Shown here in pieces: positions 7,041 through 16,093 of a DNA stretch of 22,093 nt. Both the position numbers and the translations under genes were made by a program. Positions within the stretch are counted from its first letter, which is position 1, and each line of letters starts with the position of its first letter. The notes below the pieces were generated by a model that searched no databases, was not told where the DNA came from, and was given only the letters and a program-made list of their open reading frames with translations. This DNA is from UBA5336 sp964412785 (lineage in GTDB: Bacteria; Pseudomonadota; Alphaproteobacteria; Caulobacterales; Hyphomonadaceae): positions 1-22,093 of the forward strand of contig CAYPQD010000037.1 of NCBI GenBank assembly GCA_964412785.1, written 5' to 3'.

Positions 7041-8043
7041 CGGCTTCGGCCCTTTCCAGCAGGTGGATGAGATCGATCTCGGTCTCCGAGGCGCGCCGTC
7101 CGATTGCAGCCCGCTCAACGCTGGGATCCGCGCCGGAGCGGAAAGCCTCGTACATGATCAGGCACATGACGCCCCATTTGAGCGATCCGAGCATCTCGAA
7201 CCAGTCGATTTCCGCAGCGCGGACCGCAGACGGCGCCCCGGCACTGTAGGCCTCAAGCAGATCGTCCAGCTGGCCGAACCCGCCGACCCGGTTCTCCGAC
7301 TTGCCGAAGCGCCAGGAATTGATGCAGACCCACGCAAGGTCCTCGCGCGGGTCACCAAGATGGGCAAGTTCCCAGTCGAGCACGCTGGCCAGCCCGTCCT
7401 CATCGACAATCAGATTGCCCAGCCGGAAATCGCCATGCACGAGAACCGCCGGGCGCGGCTCAGGCGCATGCTCGCGCAGCCAGCGGAAGGCCAGCTCGAA
7501 GACCGGCCGCGCACATCCGCTCGAGCGGTAGACCTCCTGATAGCGCTCAAGCTGGTCGGTCCCGAAGCTTACCGGCAGCGCCGGCAAATCGCCCGCTGGG
7601 ACCGCATGGATGCCGGCGAGCGCGACGCCGCACTGGGCCGCAAGCCGCGGCCGCGCCCGTGCATATGCCGGGTCACGCAGAATCTTCCGGGCGATCGTCT
7701 CGCCGGGTATCCGCGCCATCACGAAGGCCTGGCCGATCCCGTCCCCGGGCGCGCAGACATGCACCACCTCCGGGACCGGCACGCCGGCCCGCCCCGCCGC
7801 GCGGATCAGAGCTGCTTCGGTTTCCAGGCCGAGCGCAGCAGGCGAGGTCGGCGCGGCCCCGCCGGGCGAGCGGCGCAGGATCAGCTCCCGCCGCGCCCCC
7901 GACCGGTCGAGCGCATCAAATGCCCAGGTTTCCTGGCTCGCGCCGCCGGAAAGGCGCTTCAGACCGGCGATCTCTGCCCCATCCGGCGTCAGCCGGGGCG
8001 CCAGCACAGCGAGCGCCGTTTCCAACTCTTGCGTCATACTCAT
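7033..8043 (-). CDS. APH-fold phosphotransferase family protein (ACAD10/11-kinase-like, LvaA-like)
   Basis: About 336 residues with the aminoglycoside phosphotransferase/choline kinase fold. The N-terminal lobe has LSGGASQETWAFD and the basic ELILRR. The catalytic loop is VLVHGDFRLGN (near residue 200), followed by the metal-binding SVLDWELAHLGDP. Proteins of this subgroup are related to the kinase domains of ACAD10/ACAD11 and to LvaA, which phosphorylate hydroxyacyl-CoA; antibiotic resistance is unlikely. It is coupled to the DUF6285 gene by an 8-bp overlap. In-frame starts exist at 8052 (GTG), 8043 and 8037 (ATG); none has a clear ribosome binding site, and 8037 gives the usual family N-terminus (MTQELE), so the exact start is uncertain. 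Confidence 0.87.
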   Translation of the reverse strand: MSMTQELETALAVLAPRLTPDGAEIAGLKRLSGGASQETWAFDALDRSGARRELILRRSPGGAAPTSPAALGLETEAALIRAAGRAGVPVPEVVHVCAPGDGIGQAFVMARIPGETIARKILRDPAYARARPRLAAQCGVALAGIHAVPAGDLPALPVSFGTDQLERYQEVYRSSGCARPVFELAFRWLREHAPEPRPAVLVHGDFRLGNLIVDEDGLASVLDWELAHLGDPREDLAWVCINSWRFGKSENRVGGFGQLDDLLEAYSAGAPSAVRAAEIDWFEMLGSLKWGVMCLIMYEAFRSGADPSVERAAIGRRASETEIDLIHLLERAEADA

Positions 8044-8128
8044 AACAGCCACATTTGCGCGAAACGGTTAGGCTGCCAAGGCGGGCGCGGGCGCTCCCGG
8101 ATCCTGGCGCCATGGAGGCCTTTGCCAG

Positions 8129-8872
8129 ATGGTACGACCCAAGAAACCGGAGCCAGGCCCGCTCGGCATCGAGCCGATGCCGAAGACCACGCTGTTTGCC
8201 TGGCTGCGCTCGCGTTTTTTCGCGGGCGTGGTGATCGCCGCACCGATCGCGATCTCGATCGGCATCGTCTACTGGCTGATCACCGTCCTTGACGCGCGGA
8301 TCAAGCCGCTGCTGCCGCCCCTCCTGAAGCCTGAGACCTACACCAATATCGCAATCCCGGGCTTCGGTGTCTTTGTTGCCATCATCGGCCTGACCATTCT
8401 CGGCGCCATCGCGACCAATCTGATCGGCCGCTCAGTCGTGGCGGCCGCCGACCGGCTGCTCAGCCGCATCCCGGTGGTCAACACGATCTATTCGCCGTTC
8501 AAGCAGCTCTTCGATATCCTCGGTCAGAATGAGCAATCCTCCTTCAAGGAGGTCGTGCTGGTGCAATACCCCAAGGAAGGCACCTGGTGCATCGGCTTCC
8601 TCGCCTCGCGGGCCCGCGGTGAGGTTGGCGCGAAGCTCGGCACCGAATTCATCGGCGTGTTCGTGCCCACGACGCCCAACCCGACCTCCGGCTTCATCCT
8701 GTTCGTCCACGAGGACGAGGTGGTCCACCTCGACATGACCATCGAGGAAGGTGCAAAGATGATCATCTCAGCAGGCCTCGTCGCGCCGGACTACCCGGCG
8801 AACAGGGTCCCGGCGCAGGTCACGAACGAGGCAGACGCGCAAGTGGATCCAAAAGCGGCCGCAGGAGACTGA
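8129..8872 (+). CDS. DUF502 family membrane protein
   Basis: A 247-residue integral membrane protein. Two hydrophobic segments are visible, about residues 30-53 (FFAGVVIAAPIAISIGIVYW) and 74-98 (IPGFGVFVAIIGLTILGAIA). They are followed by the family's conserved IPVVNTIYSPFKQ and a soluble domain with VLVQYPKEGTWCIGFLAS and VFVPTTPNPTSGFILFV. The biochemical role of DUF502 is unknown. GGAGG lies 10 bases upstream of the ATG. An alternative start at Met17 would shorten only the cytosolic tail. Its 3' end overlaps the 3' end of recG by 53 bp on the opposite strand. Confidence 0.9.
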   Translation: MVRPKKPEPGPLGIEPMPKTTLFAWLRSRFFAGVVIAAPIAISIGIVYWLITVLDARIKPLLPPLLKPETYTNIAIPGFGVFVAIIGLTILGAIATNLIGRSVVAAADRLLSRIPVVNTIYSPFKQLFDILGQNEQSSFKEVVLVQYPKEGTWCIGFLASRARGEVGAKLGTEFIGVFVPTTPNPTSGFILFVHEDEVVHLDMTIEEGAKMIISAGLVAPDYPANRVPAQVTNEADAQVDPKAAAGD

Positions 8873-10889
8873 GCGCGCCGGCCCGCCCGCCGGCAAGCTC
8901 CGGATCGCCGGCGACCACCGCCTCCACATCCTTCCCCGCGATCTCGATTAAAGCGCCGTGGCAGGTCAGGTCGAGCACACGATAGTCGGCCAGCCCGGAC
9001 TGGCGTACGCCGAGCAGGTCACCCGGCCCCCGCAGGCGGAAATCGGCTTCCGCAATCGCAAAGCCGTCCTCGGTCCGGCGCAGGGTGTCGAGCCGCTCGC
9101 GCGCGGTCTCGCCCAGCGGCGGGCGGTAGAGCAACAGGCAGAATGCCGGCCGGTCGCCGCGCCCGACCCGGCCGCGCAGCTGGTGAAGCTGCGCCAGCCC
9201 GAACCCCTCGGCCCGCTCGATCACCATGATCGTCGCCTCCGGCACGTCCACGCCAACCTCCACCACAGTGGTCGCGACCAGCACCCGCGTCTCGCCGAGA
9301 CGGAAGGCCTCCAGGGCCGCGTCCTTCTCCTGCGGCTTCAGGCGGCCGTGGACGATACCGACCGGGACCCGCAACAGGTCCTGCAGGATCGCATGGCGGG
9401 CCACCGCCGAGGCGTCATCATCATCCACGTCCACCTTCGGGCAAACCCAGAAGGCGCGCTCGCCCCGCCCGATCGTCCGGCCGACCGCCTCGATCACCTC
9501 CTCCACCCGCGTATCTGGAAGGGCACGCGTCTGCACCGGCTTGCGGCCTGCCGGCTTCTCGTCGAGGACGGAGACATCGAGGTCGCCATGCACGGCCTGG
9601 GCGATGGTCCGCGGGATCGGTGTCGCGCTCATCACCAGCATGTGCGGCGCATCACCCTTGTCGGCGAGTTTCACCCGGTCGAGCACGCCGAAGCGATGCT
9701 GCTCGTCGACGATGATCAGCCCGAGGGCGCGAAAGCGCACGCTTTCCTGGAACAGGGCATGGGTGCCGGCGACCAGCTGGATCGTTCCGTCGGCAAGCCC
9801 CATCAGCGTGGCCTCCCGCACTCTGCCCTTGTCGCGCCCGGTCAATGCGGCGACAGCATAGCCGGCCGGCGTCAGCAGCTTGTCGAGCGTTGCGTATTGC
9901 TGGCGGGCAAGGACTTCGGTCGGCGCCATGAATGCCACCTGTCGGCCGGCGGCAACCGCCTGCACCGCAGCGAGCGCCCCGACCAGCGTCTTGCCGGCGC
10001 CGACATCGCCCTGCAGCATCCGCCGCATCGGCGTCGCCGCAGCCATGTCGTCGCCGATCTCTGCGACCGAGCGCATCTGCGCCCCCGTCGGGCGGAAGCC
10101 GAGCCGATCGATGACCGCCGCCTGGCGCGTCTCGGCGAGGGGCAGGGCAGGGGCCCGGCGCCGCGAGCGCGCCCGCCGCGCCAGCGCAAAGGCATAGGCG
10201 CGGGCGAGCGCCTCGTCATAGGCAAGGCGGGCGCGGTGGCGCGCGAACGCTTCCTCATCGAAAACGACCGGGTCATGCAGCCCTGCCAGCGCGTCGCGGA
10301 AGCCGGACCAGCCCTCGCGCGTCTTCAGGTGCGGGTCGATCCATTCCGGCAGGTCCTCCGGCACATGACCGAGCGCCGCACGCACCGCCGCATGCACGCG
10401 CTTGTTGGTCAGCCCCGCCATCAGCCGGTAGACCGGCTCGACCGCGGGCGGCGGCGGCTCCTTTTCCGGGTCGATCACATGGTCGGGATGTGCCATCTGC
10501 CGCTCGCCGCGATACTCGTCGATCCGGCCAGAGACGATCCGCTCTGCGCCTACCGGGAATTGCCCCTGCAGCCACCGCCCGTCGGCCCGGAAGAAGGTGA
10601 GCGTCAGGAAACCCGTGCCGTCGAACAGCTGCACCCGGTGCGGCGCCTTGTCGGTATAGGGGGCCTTCACCGCATGCACCTCGCCGCGCACGGTGGCGAC
10701 CTCGCCGGCCACTGTCTCGTCAAAGGCGGTCTTGACCCGCCGGTCGACCCAGCGTTCTGGCAGGTGCAGGAGAAGGTCCCAGACGGTCACCCCCTCCACC
10801 AGCTTCTCCACAAGCGGTTTCAGCTTCGGCCCGATGCCGGGCAGGCTGTCGAGCGGCTGGAAGAGGGGGGCGAGACGCGGGTCAGTCAT
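8820..10889 (-). CDS. recG: ATP-dependent DNA helicase RecG
   Basis: A 689-residue helicase that remodels stalled replication forks and branched DNA; E. coli RecG has 693 residues. An N-terminal wedge/OB region (LDSLPGIGPKLKPLVEK, then WVDRR and the OB strands FDGTGFLTLTFF) precedes the SF2 helicase core. The core shows Walker A GDVGAGKT (about residue 293), DEQH (about 392), SATPIPRT, VEVGVDVPEATIMVIE and QLRGRVGR (about 570). I use the ATG at 10889, where the protein begins MTDPRLAPLF; the longer TTG-initiated frame to 10928 has no support. It is divergent from sdhE-mfd and convergent with the DUF502 gene. Confidence 0.96.
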   Translation of the reverse strand: MTDPRLAPLFQPLDSLPGIGPKLKPLVEKLVEGVTVWDLLLHLPERWVDRRVKTAFDETVAGEVATVRGEVHAVKAPYTDKAPHRVQLFDGTGFLTLTFFRADGRWLQGQFPVGAERIVSGRIDEYRGERQMAHPDHVIDPEKEPPPPAVEPVYRLMAGLTNKRVHAAVRAALGHVPEDLPEWIDPHLKTREGWSGFRDALAGLHDPVVFDEEAFARHRARLAYDEALARAYAFALARRARSRRRAPALPLAETRQAAVIDRLGFRPTGAQMRSVAEIGDDMAAATPMRRMLQGDVGAGKTLVGALAAVQAVAAGRQVAFMAPTEVLARQQYATLDKLLTPAGYAVAALTGRDKGRVREATLMGLADGTIQLVAGTHALFQESVRFRALGLIIVDEQHRFGVLDRVKLADKGDAPHMLVMSATPIPRTIAQAVHGDLDVSVLDEKPAGRKPVQTRALPDTRVEEVIEAVGRTIGRGERAFWVCPKVDVDDDDASAVARHAILQDLLRVPVGIVHGRLKPQEKDAALEAFRLGETRVLVATTVVEVGVDVPEATIMVIERAEGFGLAQLHQLRGRVGRGDRPAFCLLLYRPPLGETARERLDTLRRTEDGFAIAEADFRLRGPGDLLGVRQSGLADYRVLDLTCHGALIEIAGKDVEAVVAGDPELAGGRAGALSLLRPLLDPLARLPRS

Positions 10890-10998
10890 GGTCAGCGCGA
10901 ACCTATGGGACGCCCCGCCTTGCCGCAATTGACTGTGCAGCGGCCTCCACAGGCCCTAGTTTGCAAGCCAGCATGCGATGAAAACGAAGGAACACGCC
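10890..10998. promoter_or_regulatory. Divergent recG / sdhE-mfd promoter region
   Basis: This 109-bp region separates recG from sdhE. On the plus strand a -35-like TTGACT occurs at 10929-10934, but a matching -10 is not clear. A small hairpin GGCCT-CCAC-AGGCC (10942-10955) lies downstream and could act as a regulator site. AAGGA just before 10999 is the sdhE ribosome binding site. Confidence 0.35.
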
Positions 10999-11259
10999 AT
11001 GGATGAACGCCGCCGCAAGCTCCGCTTCCGAGCCTGGCGACGCGGGTTTCGCGAGATGGACCTGCTGATGGGCAGCTTTGCCGACGACCGCCTCGACGGG
11101 CTGGACGATCACGGGCTCGATGCGTTCGAGCAGCTGCTCGCCACGCCTGACTGGGAAGTCTACGCCTGGATCGTCGGCCAGAAGGCGGTGCCGCCGAATC
11201 ATCGCAGTGAAGTGCTCGACGCGCTGATTGCCTTCCGCTATCGCGCGCAGCCCGGCTGA
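10999..11259 (+). CDS. sdhE: FAD assembly factor SdhE (succinate dehydrogenase assembly factor 2)
   Basis: An 86-residue protein that promotes covalent FAD attachment to the succinate dehydrogenase flavoprotein. The diagnostic RGxxE motif is present as RGFRE (15-19) in RAWRRGFREMDLLMG, followed by the usual LDAFEQLLATPDWEVYAWI. The ATG at 10999 is preferred to the in-frame ATG at 10978 because AAGGA lies at the right distance before it and because family members begin at this point. It is followed after 26 bp by mfd on the same strand. The recG-sdhE-mfd neighbourhood is common in alphaproteobacteria. Confidence 0.94.
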   Translation: MDERRRKLRFRAWRRGFREMDLLMGSFADDRLDGLDDHGLDAFEQLLATPDWEVYAWIVGQKAVPPNHRSEVLDALIAFRYRAQPG

Positions 11260-11285
11260 CCCTTCCCACTGCGACCTGCCAGACC

Positions 11286-14200
11286 ATGCCTGCCACCGAC
11301 CTCCTTGCCCGTCTCGATGGTCCGGCCGACTTCGCCGGAGCGCCCTTCGGCGCCGACATCATCGCGCTCGCCGGTGCCCTAGCCAGGCGCGGCGGCGTCG
11401 GCCTCTACGTGGCACGCGATGACAAGCAGGCGGTCGCGGCCCTGCAGGTGGCAGAGTTTGCCGATCCCGCGCTGCGTCGCCTGCATCTGCCGGGATGGGA
11501 CACGCTGCCCTATGACCGGGTGAGCCCCTCGCCGGCGATCGCCGCCCAGCGCTGCGCCGCACTGTCCACCCTGGCGCGCCGGGCGGGCGAGGCGGCGCCG
11601 CTGCTCGTCATCACCACCGCCTCGTCGCTGGTCCAGCGCGTGCCGCCGCGCGAGACCCTCCGGACAGCGAGCTTTTCGGTGCGCGTCGGCGAACGGGCCG
11701 ACCGCGAGGCGCTGATGGCCTATCTGTCGGTCAATGGCTATATCCGCGCCTCCACCGTGCGCGAGCCAGGCGAGTTTGCCGTGCGCGGCGGCATCATCGA
11801 CCTGTTCCCGCCGACCGCTGACGAGCCGGTCCGCCTCGATTTCTTCGGCGAGGAGTTGGACCAGCTGCGCAGCTTCGACCCGGAGACCCAGCGCTCCAGA
11901 AAGGCACTCACCGCGCTCGAACTTGCGCCCGTCAGTGAGATCCTTTTCAGCGACGCGGTCCTTTCAGCCTTCCGTGAGCGCTATCTTGCGACACTCGGTG
12001 CGCCGGCCGGAGACCCGATATACGAGGCAGCGCGCGCGCGTATCCGGCGGCCCGGCCTGGAGGCCTGGCTGCCGCTTTTCCACGTCCGGCTCGATACCCT
12101 GTTCGACTATCTTGGCGAGGCGCCCCTGGTCGGCATGGCCCACCTCGCCGCCGAGGCCGCCCACGAACGCCTCGCCCAGGCCAGCGACTACCATGCCGCC
12201 CGCCTGGAGGCGGCCGGCGAACGGCGCGACGCCCGCGTGCTGCCGCCCGACGCGCTGCATCTCGGCAAGGAGGAACTGGCCGCAAACCTTCGCGCGCAGG
12301 CGCTGGCCCGCTTCAGTGCGGGCGATCCCGGACCCGCCGCGCTTGACCTTGGCGCGCGGCCGGGCCGCGATTTCGCGCCGGAGCGCACCGCGCCTGACAC
12401 CAATGTCTTCGAGGCCGCCGCCGGCCATGCGCGCGACCTTGCCGGCGAGCCCGGCCGCACCGTCGTCTTCGCCGGCTGGACGGCAGGCTCCGCAGATCGC
12501 CTCGTCCATGTCCTTGCCGATCACGGCCTTGGGGACACCGACCGGGCCTACTCGCTGGCCGCCGCCCGCGCTGCCGGGATGGCGGTCTGCGAACTGCCGG
12601 TGGAGGCCGGTTTCGTGACCGCCGACCTCGCAGTCATCACCGAGCCGGACCTGCTCGGCGACCGGCTTGCTGCACCGCGCCGCAAGCGCAAGGCTGCGCG
12701 GTTCATCACCGAGGCGTCGTCGCTCTCCCCGGGCGATTTCATTGTCCACGTCGACCATGGCATCGGCCGCTATTCGGGGCTGCGCACCCTTGATGTCGGT
12801 GGCGCGCCGCATGACTGCCTCGACCTGGAATATGCCGGCGGCGACCGGGTGTTCGTGCCGGTGGAGAATATCGACCTGATCAGCCGCTATGGCTCGGACG
12901 ATATCACCGCCGCCCTCGACCGGCTGGGGGGCGCCGGCTGGCAGACCCGCAAGGCGAAGGCGAAGCGGCGCATCCTGGAGATGGCCGGCGAACTGATGAA
13001 GATCGCCGCCCAGCGGGCCCTGCGCGTGATACAGCCGGTCGATTCAGGCACCGGCTTGCATGAGGAATTCGCCGCGCGCTTTCCCTATGAGGAAACCGAC
13101 GACCAGCTCTCGGCGATCGAGGATGTCCTGTCCGACCTGCATTCCGGCAAGCCGATGGACCGGCTGGTCTGCGGCGATGTCGGCTTCGGCAAGACCGAGG
13201 TGGCGCTCCGGGCCGCCTTCATCGCGGCCATGGACGGCCAGCAGGTCGCCGTGATCGCCCCGACGACCCTGCTCGCGCGCCAGCATTTTGCGACCTTCTC
13301 CGAGCGCTTTGCCGGCTGGCCGCTGACGGTGCGCCAGCTCTCCCGCCTCGTCACCGCCAAGGAGGCTGCGGCGACCCGCGAGGGGCTGAAGTCCGGCCAG
13401 GTCGATGTGGTCGTCGGCACCCACGCGCTGCTGGCCAAGTCCGTCGAGTTCAGGCGCCTTGGCCTCCTGATCATCGACGAGGAGCAGCGCTTCGGTGTCA
13501 AGCACAAGGAGCGGATGAAGGAGCTGAAGTCCGAGATACACGTGCTGACCCTTTCGGCCACGCCGATCCCGCGCACCCTGCAGATGGCGCTGACCGGCAT
13601 CCGCGACCTCTCCATCATCGCCACCCCGCCCGTCGACCGGCTGGCGGTGCGCACCTATGTCACCGATCTCGACACCGTGACGCTCCGCGAGGCGCTGCTA
13701 CGCGAGAAGTATCGCGGCGGCCAGGCCTTCTTCGTCGCCCCGCGGATCGCCGATCTCGAAGAACTGGAAGCCTTCCTGCGCGACGAGGTGGCGGAGGTTT
13801 CCTTCATCGTTGCCCATGGCCAGATGCCGCCGACGGAGCTGGAAGACATCATGACCGCCTTTTATGAGGGCCGGTATGACGTCCTTCTGTCGACGACCAT
13901 TGTCGAGAGCGGCCTCGACATCCCGCGCGCCAACACGCTGATCATCCACCGCGCCGATCGTTTCGGCCTTGCCCAGCTCTACCAGCTGCGAGGCCGGGTC
14001 GGTCGCTCCAAGGTGCGCGCCTATGCCTATTTTACCGTGCCGCGCGAGCGCACCCTGACCGAGGGCGCGGAAAAGCGCCTGAAGGTGCTGCAATCGCTCG
14101 ACAGCCTCGGCGCGGGCTTCCAGCTCGCCAGTCACGATCTCGACATCCGGGGCGCCGGCAACCTTCTCGGCGACCAGCAATCGGGCCACGTCCGCGAAGT

Positions 14201-14741
14201 CGGCGTGGAACTCTACCAGTCCATGCTGGAGGATGCTGTGAAGGCGCTGCAGGCGGGCGAGGGCGCTGACGACTTTGCCGATGACTGGTCGCCGCAGATC
14301 AATCTCGGCGCCGCCGTGCTGATCCCGGAGGACTATGTCGAGGACCTCACCCTGCGCCTTTCGCTGTATCGACGCCTTTCGGACATCACCACCGATGACG
14401 CGCGCGAGCGCTTCGCCGCAGAACTGATCGACCGCTTCGGCCCGCTGCCCGACGAGACGAAGCAGCTTCTCGAAATCACCGCCATCAAGGCCAGCTGCAA
14501 ACGCCTCGGCATCGCCAGGCTGGACGCAGGCCCGAAGGGTGCCCTCATCACCTTCAGGGACGACACCGCGCTGCAGCCGGCCGACATCCTGGCGCTGGTT
14601 CGCGCCCAGCCCGCCCGCCTGCGCCTGCGCCCCGATTCCAAGCTCGTGGTCCAGAACACCGGCCACACCGCCGAAGCGCGCCTGAAGGCGATCCGCGCCC
14701 TGCTGTCGGAACTGGAAGCCACGGTGAGGCAAGCGGCCTGA
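11286..14741 (+). CDS. mfd: Transcription-repair coupling factor Mfd
   Basis: A 1151-residue translocase (E. coli 1148) that removes stalled RNA polymerase at lesions and recruits UvrA. The UvrB-like N-terminal part includes LPGWDTLPYDRVSPSPAIAA. The CarD-like RNA polymerase interaction domain lies around 475-575 (SPGDFIVHVDHGIGRY and RVFVPVENIDLISRY). The RecG-like motor has Walker A GDVGFGKTE (about 629), DEEQRFGVKHKE (about 729), TLSATPIPRTLQMAL, STTIVESGLDIPRANT and YQLRGRVGRS (about 870-905). The C-terminal D7 autoinhibitory domain ends the protein. Everything is full length. It probably shares transcription with sdhE, and it ends 20 bp before the convergent pseudo-GGDEF gene, with no terminator visible between. 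Confidence 0.97.
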   Translation: MPATDLLARLDGPADFAGAPFGADIIALAGALARRGGVGLYVARDDKQAVAALQVAEFADPALRRLHLPGWDTLPYDRVSPSPAIAAQRCAALSTLARRAGEAAPLLVITTASSLVQRVPPRETLRTASFSVRVGERADREALMAYLSVNGYIRASTVREPGEFAVRGGIIDLFPPTADEPVRLDFFGEELDQLRSFDPETQRSRKALTALELAPVSEILFSDAVLSAFRERYLATLGAPAGDPIYEAARARIRRPGLEAWLPLFHVRLDTLFDYLGEAPLVGMAHLAAEAAHERLAQASDYHAARLEAAGERRDARVLPPDALHLGKEELAANLRAQALARFSAGDPGPAALDLGARPGRDFAPERTAPDTNVFEAAAGHARDLAGEPGRTVVFAGWTAGSADRLVHVLADHGLGDTDRAYSLAAARAAGMAVCELPVEAGFVTADLAVITEPDLLGDRLAAPRRKRKAARFITEASSLSPGDFIVHVDHGIGRYSGLRTLDVGGAPHDCLDLEYAGGDRVFVPVENIDLISRYGSDDITAALDRLGGAGWQTRKAKAKRRILEMAGELMKIAAQRALRVIQPVDSGTGLHEEFAARFPYEETDDQLSAIEDVLSDLHSGKPMDRLVCGDVGFGKTEVALRAAFIAAMDGQQVAVIAPTTLLARQHFATFSERFAGWPLTVRQLSRLVTAKEAAATREGLKSGQVDVVVGTHALLAKSVEFRRLGLLIIDEEQRFGVKHKERMKELKSEIHVLTLSATPIPRTLQMALTGIRDLSIIATPPVDRLAVRTYVTDLDTVTLREALLREKYRGGQAFFVAPRIADLEELEAFLRDEVAEVSFIVAHGQMPPTELEDIMTAFYEGRYDVLLSTTIVESGLDIPRANTLIIHRADRFGLAQLYQLRGRVGRSKVRAYAYFTVPRERTLTEGAEKRLKVLQSLDSLGAGFQLASHDLDIRGAGNLLGDQQSGHVREVGVELYQSMLEDAVKALQAGEGADDFADDWSPQINLGAAVLIPEDYVEDLTLRLSLYRRLSDITTDDARERFAAELIDRFGPLPDETKQLLEITAIKASCKRLGIARLDAGPKGALITFRDDTALQPADILALVRAQPARLRLRPDSKLVVQNTGHTAEARLKAIRALLSELEATVRQAA

Positions 14742-14761
14742 TCCGCGCCGCCTGTCGTCCG

Positions 14762-16039
14762 TCACGCCGCCTTCTCGTCGCACTCCGGCTGGGGCAGGGC
14801 GGCCGCGAGCAGGCTGGCCGGCGTGTGGTAGGCGCGCCGCTCGACGCAGCGCCAGGCCAGCGCCGTTCCATCGGCCAGGCGCGCGCGACTTGCGCTCACC
14901 GGCGCCGCGCGGAGACGCTCGGCGAGCCGGCGGGCAAGGCGCGCCGCGCCGGTGAAGGGCGTATCGCGCAGGCTGGCGACGAAGCCCGACGTCGACAGCC
15001 GCGCCGCACAGTCGGTCTCGCGCAGCCCGCTCTGCAGCAGGCCGGCCAGCGCCATCACATGAGCCCTCGCCACCTGCGGTGCGCCTTGCGGTGGGTGCAG
15101 CCGGAACCCGGCCAGCGAGAGCGGTTCGCCCGCGAGCGCCGTCGCCTCGACCTGGCGGGCAAGGTGCGCCTCGAAAAACCGCGCTTCATAGAGACCGGTC
15201 TGCAGGTCGCGCCCCGCGATCGCACCCCAGCCCGGCCGGGTAAGCCGGGCCATCGGATCGACCCGTTCTGAGAGAAAGGCGTTGAGCGTGCCGGCAATCG
15301 CCGGCGCCGACGCGCCGCGCTCAAAGCTCGCAGACACAGCGTCCATCAGGCCCGCCGGCAGGGGGCCGTCGCTCAGCGCCACTACCGGCCCCGGCACGGA
15401 AGCGGCCTCGCGCGCGAATGCGCCCAACAGGCGCGTGCCGGCATCGCCGTCTTTCTCGACCACCGCAATGACCGCACCGATTCCGTCCGCGCTGAGTGCC
15501 TGCAGCGCCGTTTCTGCCGAGAATGCTGCCGCCAGCTCGACGCCCAGCGCGCTGCAGGCCGTGCGCAGCGCCAGGTAGTCCGGCCCGCCTCGGCCGACAT
15601 ACAGCGCCCGAATCGCCACTGGCGAGAGGTCGTCCGCCGGCGCCAGCCCGAGCGCGTCCAGCGTCATCAGCCGCAGCCGGCGCTCGTCCCGGCGCACCAT
15701 CTGGCGCTGGCGCAGGCGCAGGCGCGCGGGCAGGGTCTCCAGGTCCCGGTCGCCGGCCAGCACGATCGCATCGCGCAGCCTTGGCCGCGCCGCGCTCTCG
15801 GCCAGGACCACCAGCGGCCGCTTCACCCCGCGCACCAGCGCGCCCTGAACCCCGCCAAGCGCCTCAGCGCCAAGGCTGGCCAGGTCGATCAGCAGCGGCG
15901 TCGTCCCGCCGCGCTCCGGCGGCAGGCTGGACGCGCGCGGTTCAAAGCCAAGCTGCTTCAGCCGGCTGGCGAGCATGTCCCGTCGCGGGCGCTCAGCGGC
16001 GATCTCGATCGGCGGCGTCAGGAAGGCAGGGTCTGTCAT
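14762..16039 (-). CDS. PleD/PopA-like protein: two pseudo-receiver domains and a degenerate GGDEF domain with intact I-site
   Basis: A 425-residue protein. Residues about 10-115 and 140-255 look like two response-regulator folds without the phospho-acceptor motif (LLIDLASLG; ALYVGRGGPDYLALRTACSALGV). A GGDEF fold begins at DLQTGLYEARFFEAHL (278-293; family DxLTGLxNRRxF). The signature GGDEF is replaced by STSGF (349-353), and the metal-binding region reads LSLAGFRLHP, so cyclase activity should be absent. However, R340-E-T-D343 lies exactly five residues before the lost signature, the position of the c-di-GMP inhibitory site in PleD. REC-REC-GGDEF with a dead A-site and live I-site is the layout of Caulobacter PopA. 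I infer a c-di-GMP receptor; orthology with PopA is unproven. Confidence 0.7.
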   Translation of the reverse strand: MTDPAFLTPPIEIAAERPRRDMLASRLKQLGFEPRASSLPPERGGTTPLLIDLASLGAEALGGVQGALVRGVKRPLVVLAESAARPRLRDAIVLAGDRDLETLPARLRLRQRQMVRRDERRLRLMTLDALGLAPADDLSPVAIRALYVGRGGPDYLALRTACSALGVELAAAFSAETALQALSADGIGAVIAVVEKDGDAGTRLLGAFAREAASVPGPVVALSDGPLPAGLMDAVSASFERGASAPAIAGTLNAFLSERVDPMARLTRPGWGAIAGRDLQTGLYEARFFEAHLARQVEATALAGEPLSLAGFRLHPPQGAPQVARAHVMALAGLLQSGLRETDCAARLSTSGFVASLRDTPFTGAARLARRLAERLRAAPVSASRARLADGTALAWRCVERRAYHTPASLLAAALPQPECDEKAA

Positions 16040-16093
16040 GGGATCGTCCGGGTCTCGATTGACGAAGCGGGGTATCTTTTGGACGCCGCCGTC

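Noticed and set aside
8958..11006. Long plus-strand ORF (682 codons) opposite recG
   Set aside because: It is antisense to a full-length RecG with all helicase motifs; its composition is that of a GC-rich shadow frame.
13698..14783. Minus-strand ORF (361 codons) opposite the end of mfd
   Set aside because: It is a shadow of mfd helicase motifs and would overlap the pseudo-GGDEF gene end.
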